A stretch of 13,848 bases of DNA, taken from assembly GCA_026552835.1 (NCBI GenBank), contig JAPMTY010000031.1, positions 1 through 13,848 of the forward strand, written 5' to 3'. The translations under genes and the position numbers were made by a program. Under the pieces are notes generated by a model. That model did no database searches and was not told where the DNA came from. It saw nothing but the letters and a program-made list of their open reading frames with translations. Of this stretch, positions 13,824 to 13,848 are shown piece by piece; position 1 is the stretch's first letter; each line of letters starts with the position of its first letter. This DNA is from Candidatus Methanoperedens sp. Lineage in GTDB: Archaea; Halobacteriota; Methanosarcinia; Methanosarcinales; Methanoperedenaceae.

Positions 13824-13848
13824 GGGATGTTATTATAAAACAAGAAGA

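Noticed and set aside
1..13848. tRNA, rRNA or insertion sequences
   Set aside because: I found no T-loop/anticodon arrangement, no rRNA-like sequence and no transposase or terminal inverted repeats by eye; a tRNAscan run would settle the tRNA point.

Overview
The window is a stretch of euryarchaeal chromosome. Archaeal markers include an Orc1/Cdc6 initiator next to an origin-like region, a UbiA-type archaeal lipid prenyltransferase, a Sec11-type signal peptidase, a HARP-type RNase P protein, a UPF0147 protein, and promoters with TATA-like boxes about 26-30 bases before start codons. NifB, rubredoxin and a flavodiiron protein of the F420H2-oxidase type suggest an anaerobic methanogen or methanotroph. 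My best guess is Methanosarcinales, possibly near Methanoperedens/ANME-2, but that is from protein resemblance alone and was not searched.

Layout. 1-1093 (minus): the 5' part of nifB, then a 51-aa rubredoxin. 1197-2396 (plus): the flavodiiron protein, divergent from rubredoxin, its likely electron partner. 2393-2539 (minus): a 48-aa Cys-rich ORF overlapping the end of fprA. 2712-3331 (plus): an MntA-HepT toxin-antitoxin pair, followed on the opposite strand by a broken antitoxin-like remnant (3328-3431). 3476-4135 (minus): pyrF. 4216-5954 (plus): nadA and a UbiA-family lipid prenyltransferase, overlapping by 4 bp. 5961-6536 (minus): hisB. 6631-8508 (plus): HARP, a 102-aa membrane protein, and hisF. 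8511-9503 (minus): a CNNM/CorC-like DUF21-CBS membrane protein. 9504-9856: a gene-poor stretch with hairpins and a possible 41-aa Cys-containing ORF. 9857-11089 (minus): hisS. 11182-11757 (plus): signal peptidase. 11746-12987 (minus): orc1/cdc6. 12988-13541: the putative replication origin. 13542-13823 (minus): UPF0147.

Function. Most genes are housekeeping: pyrimidine, NAD, histidine and ether-lipid synthesis, tRNA processing and charging, protein export and replication start. Histidine genes recur (hisB, hisF, hisS) but are not one operon. The accessory parts are the redox/oxygen-defence group at 938-2539 and the MntA-HepT locus. The most informative non-coding segment is the origin: three origin-recognition-box-like repeats in one orientation, one inverted copy in the cdc6 leader, an AT-rich tract, and a weaker inverted box beyond it. 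I found no clear sign of a wholly undescribed multi-gene system; the leads are the small Cys-rich ORFs, the antitoxin remnant and the origin architecture.
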